This document shows, one piece after another, positions 63,641 to 64,000 of a DNA stretch of 64,000 nt; position 1 is the stretch's first letter, and every line of letters begins with the position of its first letter. The translations under genes and the position numbers were made by a program. The notes under the pieces are model-generated. The model had not been told where the DNA came from. It saw only the letters and a list, made by a program, of their open reading frames with translations, and made no database searches. Origin of the DNA: Aristolochia californica (taxonomy: Eukaryota > Streptophyta > Magnoliopsida > Piperales > Aristolochiaceae); the NCBI GenBank assembly GCA_029961685.1, contig JARWKL010000010.1, positions 15,335,931 through 15,399,930 of the forward strand. Reading direction: 5' to 3'.

Positions 63641-64000
63641 AAAATGTAAGTAAATAAAATTTATTCAAACACCACAAATGAACACAAAAGCTTTGTTATC
63701 TGACTTTGGGAAAATCCACTAGTTCAACCCTAATAGCTTGGAATTTAAAAAGAAAGAGTTTTTTTACACTTGTTTTAAAAAATGAATATGCATGCTTGGA
63801 ACATGTTAAAGATGCAAATGACCTATGGATCCAAATATTTTAAAGAGAATAATATTAAATTCTCAAGTGAACGTGCTGTGGGATATTTACCTGTGTAAAA
63901 AAAAACATTATTTTACCCATTTACAAAAATCGGACCTAACGATCATAGATGATTGTAAAGTTATTTATCATGTGTAACGGGCTATATTTTTGTAAGGAAT
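63641..64000 (+). repeat. Final partial monomers at right window edge
   Basis: One unit tail is followed by a unit starting at 63,784 (GAATATGCATGC) that is cut by the window edge after GGGCTATATTTTTGTAAGG. The stretch GTGTAAAAAAAAACATTATTTTACCC at about 63,893-63,918 resembles 47,226-47,250. The array continues beyond the window. Confidence 0.88.

Larger units (their letters stand above)
1..64000. repeat. Satellite array, monomer about 677 bp, roughly 98 head-to-tail units
   Basis: Every part of the window aligns to one AT-rich monomer. Fixed landmarks recur in fixed order: GGATATGCATGC, TATGGATCCAAACC, GTGCGGTGGGATATTTACC, a C-rich block followed by TTTTCCCGACG, TATATAAAAACTAAAAAG, a poly-T tract, CATCTCGTAAAC followed by an A-tract, AATGTAAGTAAAG, and CACACCACAAATGAACAC. 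Typical landmark spacing is 665-685 bp. All units point the same way; I found no inverted copy. Neighbouring units differ at many positions, so this is a diverged array rather than a freshly homogenised one. Both ends of the window are cut inside the repeat, so the array is longer than 64 kb. Function is unknown. Long satellite arrays of this kind are usually centromeric, pericentromeric or subtelomeric heterochromatin; that placement is inference. Confidence 0.97.

Noticed and set aside
1..64000. CRISPR array or other repeat-spacer locus
   Set aside because: The whole unit repeats, not a short repeat separated by unique spacers. The period of about 677 bp and the diverged units do not fit.
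1..64000. Transposable element or LTR origin
   Set aside because: I found no terminal inverted repeats, long terminal repeats, target-site duplications or reverse transcriptase/transposase-like coding in any unit. An ancient transposon origin of the monomer cannot be excluded from sequence alone.
1..64000. tRNA, rRNA or other structured RNA genes
   Set aside because: No cloverleaf with B-box-like GTTCGAATC or rRNA-like segment was noticed on either strand. The GTTCAACCC element in each unit lacks the matching arms.

Overview
The whole 64 kb window is one uninterrupted array of a non-coding satellite repeat. The basic unit (monomer) is about 675-680 bp, AT-rich, and always in the same head-to-tail orientation. 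I followed one landmark, the motif GGATATGCATGC and its variants, through the window and found it 98 times, from position 166 to 63,784. Most steps are 665-685 bp. One further truncated unit near 8.1 kb has lost the landmark. I see no gene, RNA gene, transposon, CRISPR array or unrelated insertion. The longest open reading frames are about 100-120 codons; they recur in register with the monomer and are broken by indels, so they are by-products of the repeat. The picture fits eukaryotic heterochromatin, centromeric or pericentromeric, possibly from a plant. I do not recognise the satellite family and cannot name the organism.

Layout. (1) 1 to about 13.9 kb holds a left-hand subfamily, marked by TGTTCAAGATGC, CCCGTTTACAAAAAGCAGA and ACGATAGCAAAACC. 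It contains most of the broken units: a half-length unit (166-500), a 279-bp partial duplication (7042-7598), a unit lacking about 336 bp (near 8.11 kb) and a 1318-bp dimer repeated in tandem (11,331-13,889) that ends in a truncated unit. (2) From about 13.9 kb to the end a right-hand subfamily takes over, marked by TGTTAAAGATGC, CCCATTTACAAAAAGCTGA and ACGATTGCAAAACC. Within it, 14,805-20,655 reappears at 23,611-29,468, an offset of 8.81 kb or 13 monomers, carrying nine monomers in the same order. (3) A second long block, 36,181-43,240, reappears at about 45,770-51,330 with monomers gained and lost. (4) A two-monomer module recurs at about 40.2, 47.6, 57.8 and 62.4 kb. (5) The last 5 kb has more shortened units than most of the right half.

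The sequence shows a satellite evolving by unequal exchange or replication slippage at several scales: poly-C slippage, sub-monomer deletion and duplication, single-monomer doubling, dimers, and multi-monomer blocks of about 5-9 kb. Every monomer also carries a C-rich pyrimidine block, hugely expanded in three units, followed about 20-40 bp later by a TATA-like stretch. Nothing suggests that genes act together here. The interest is in repeat architecture.
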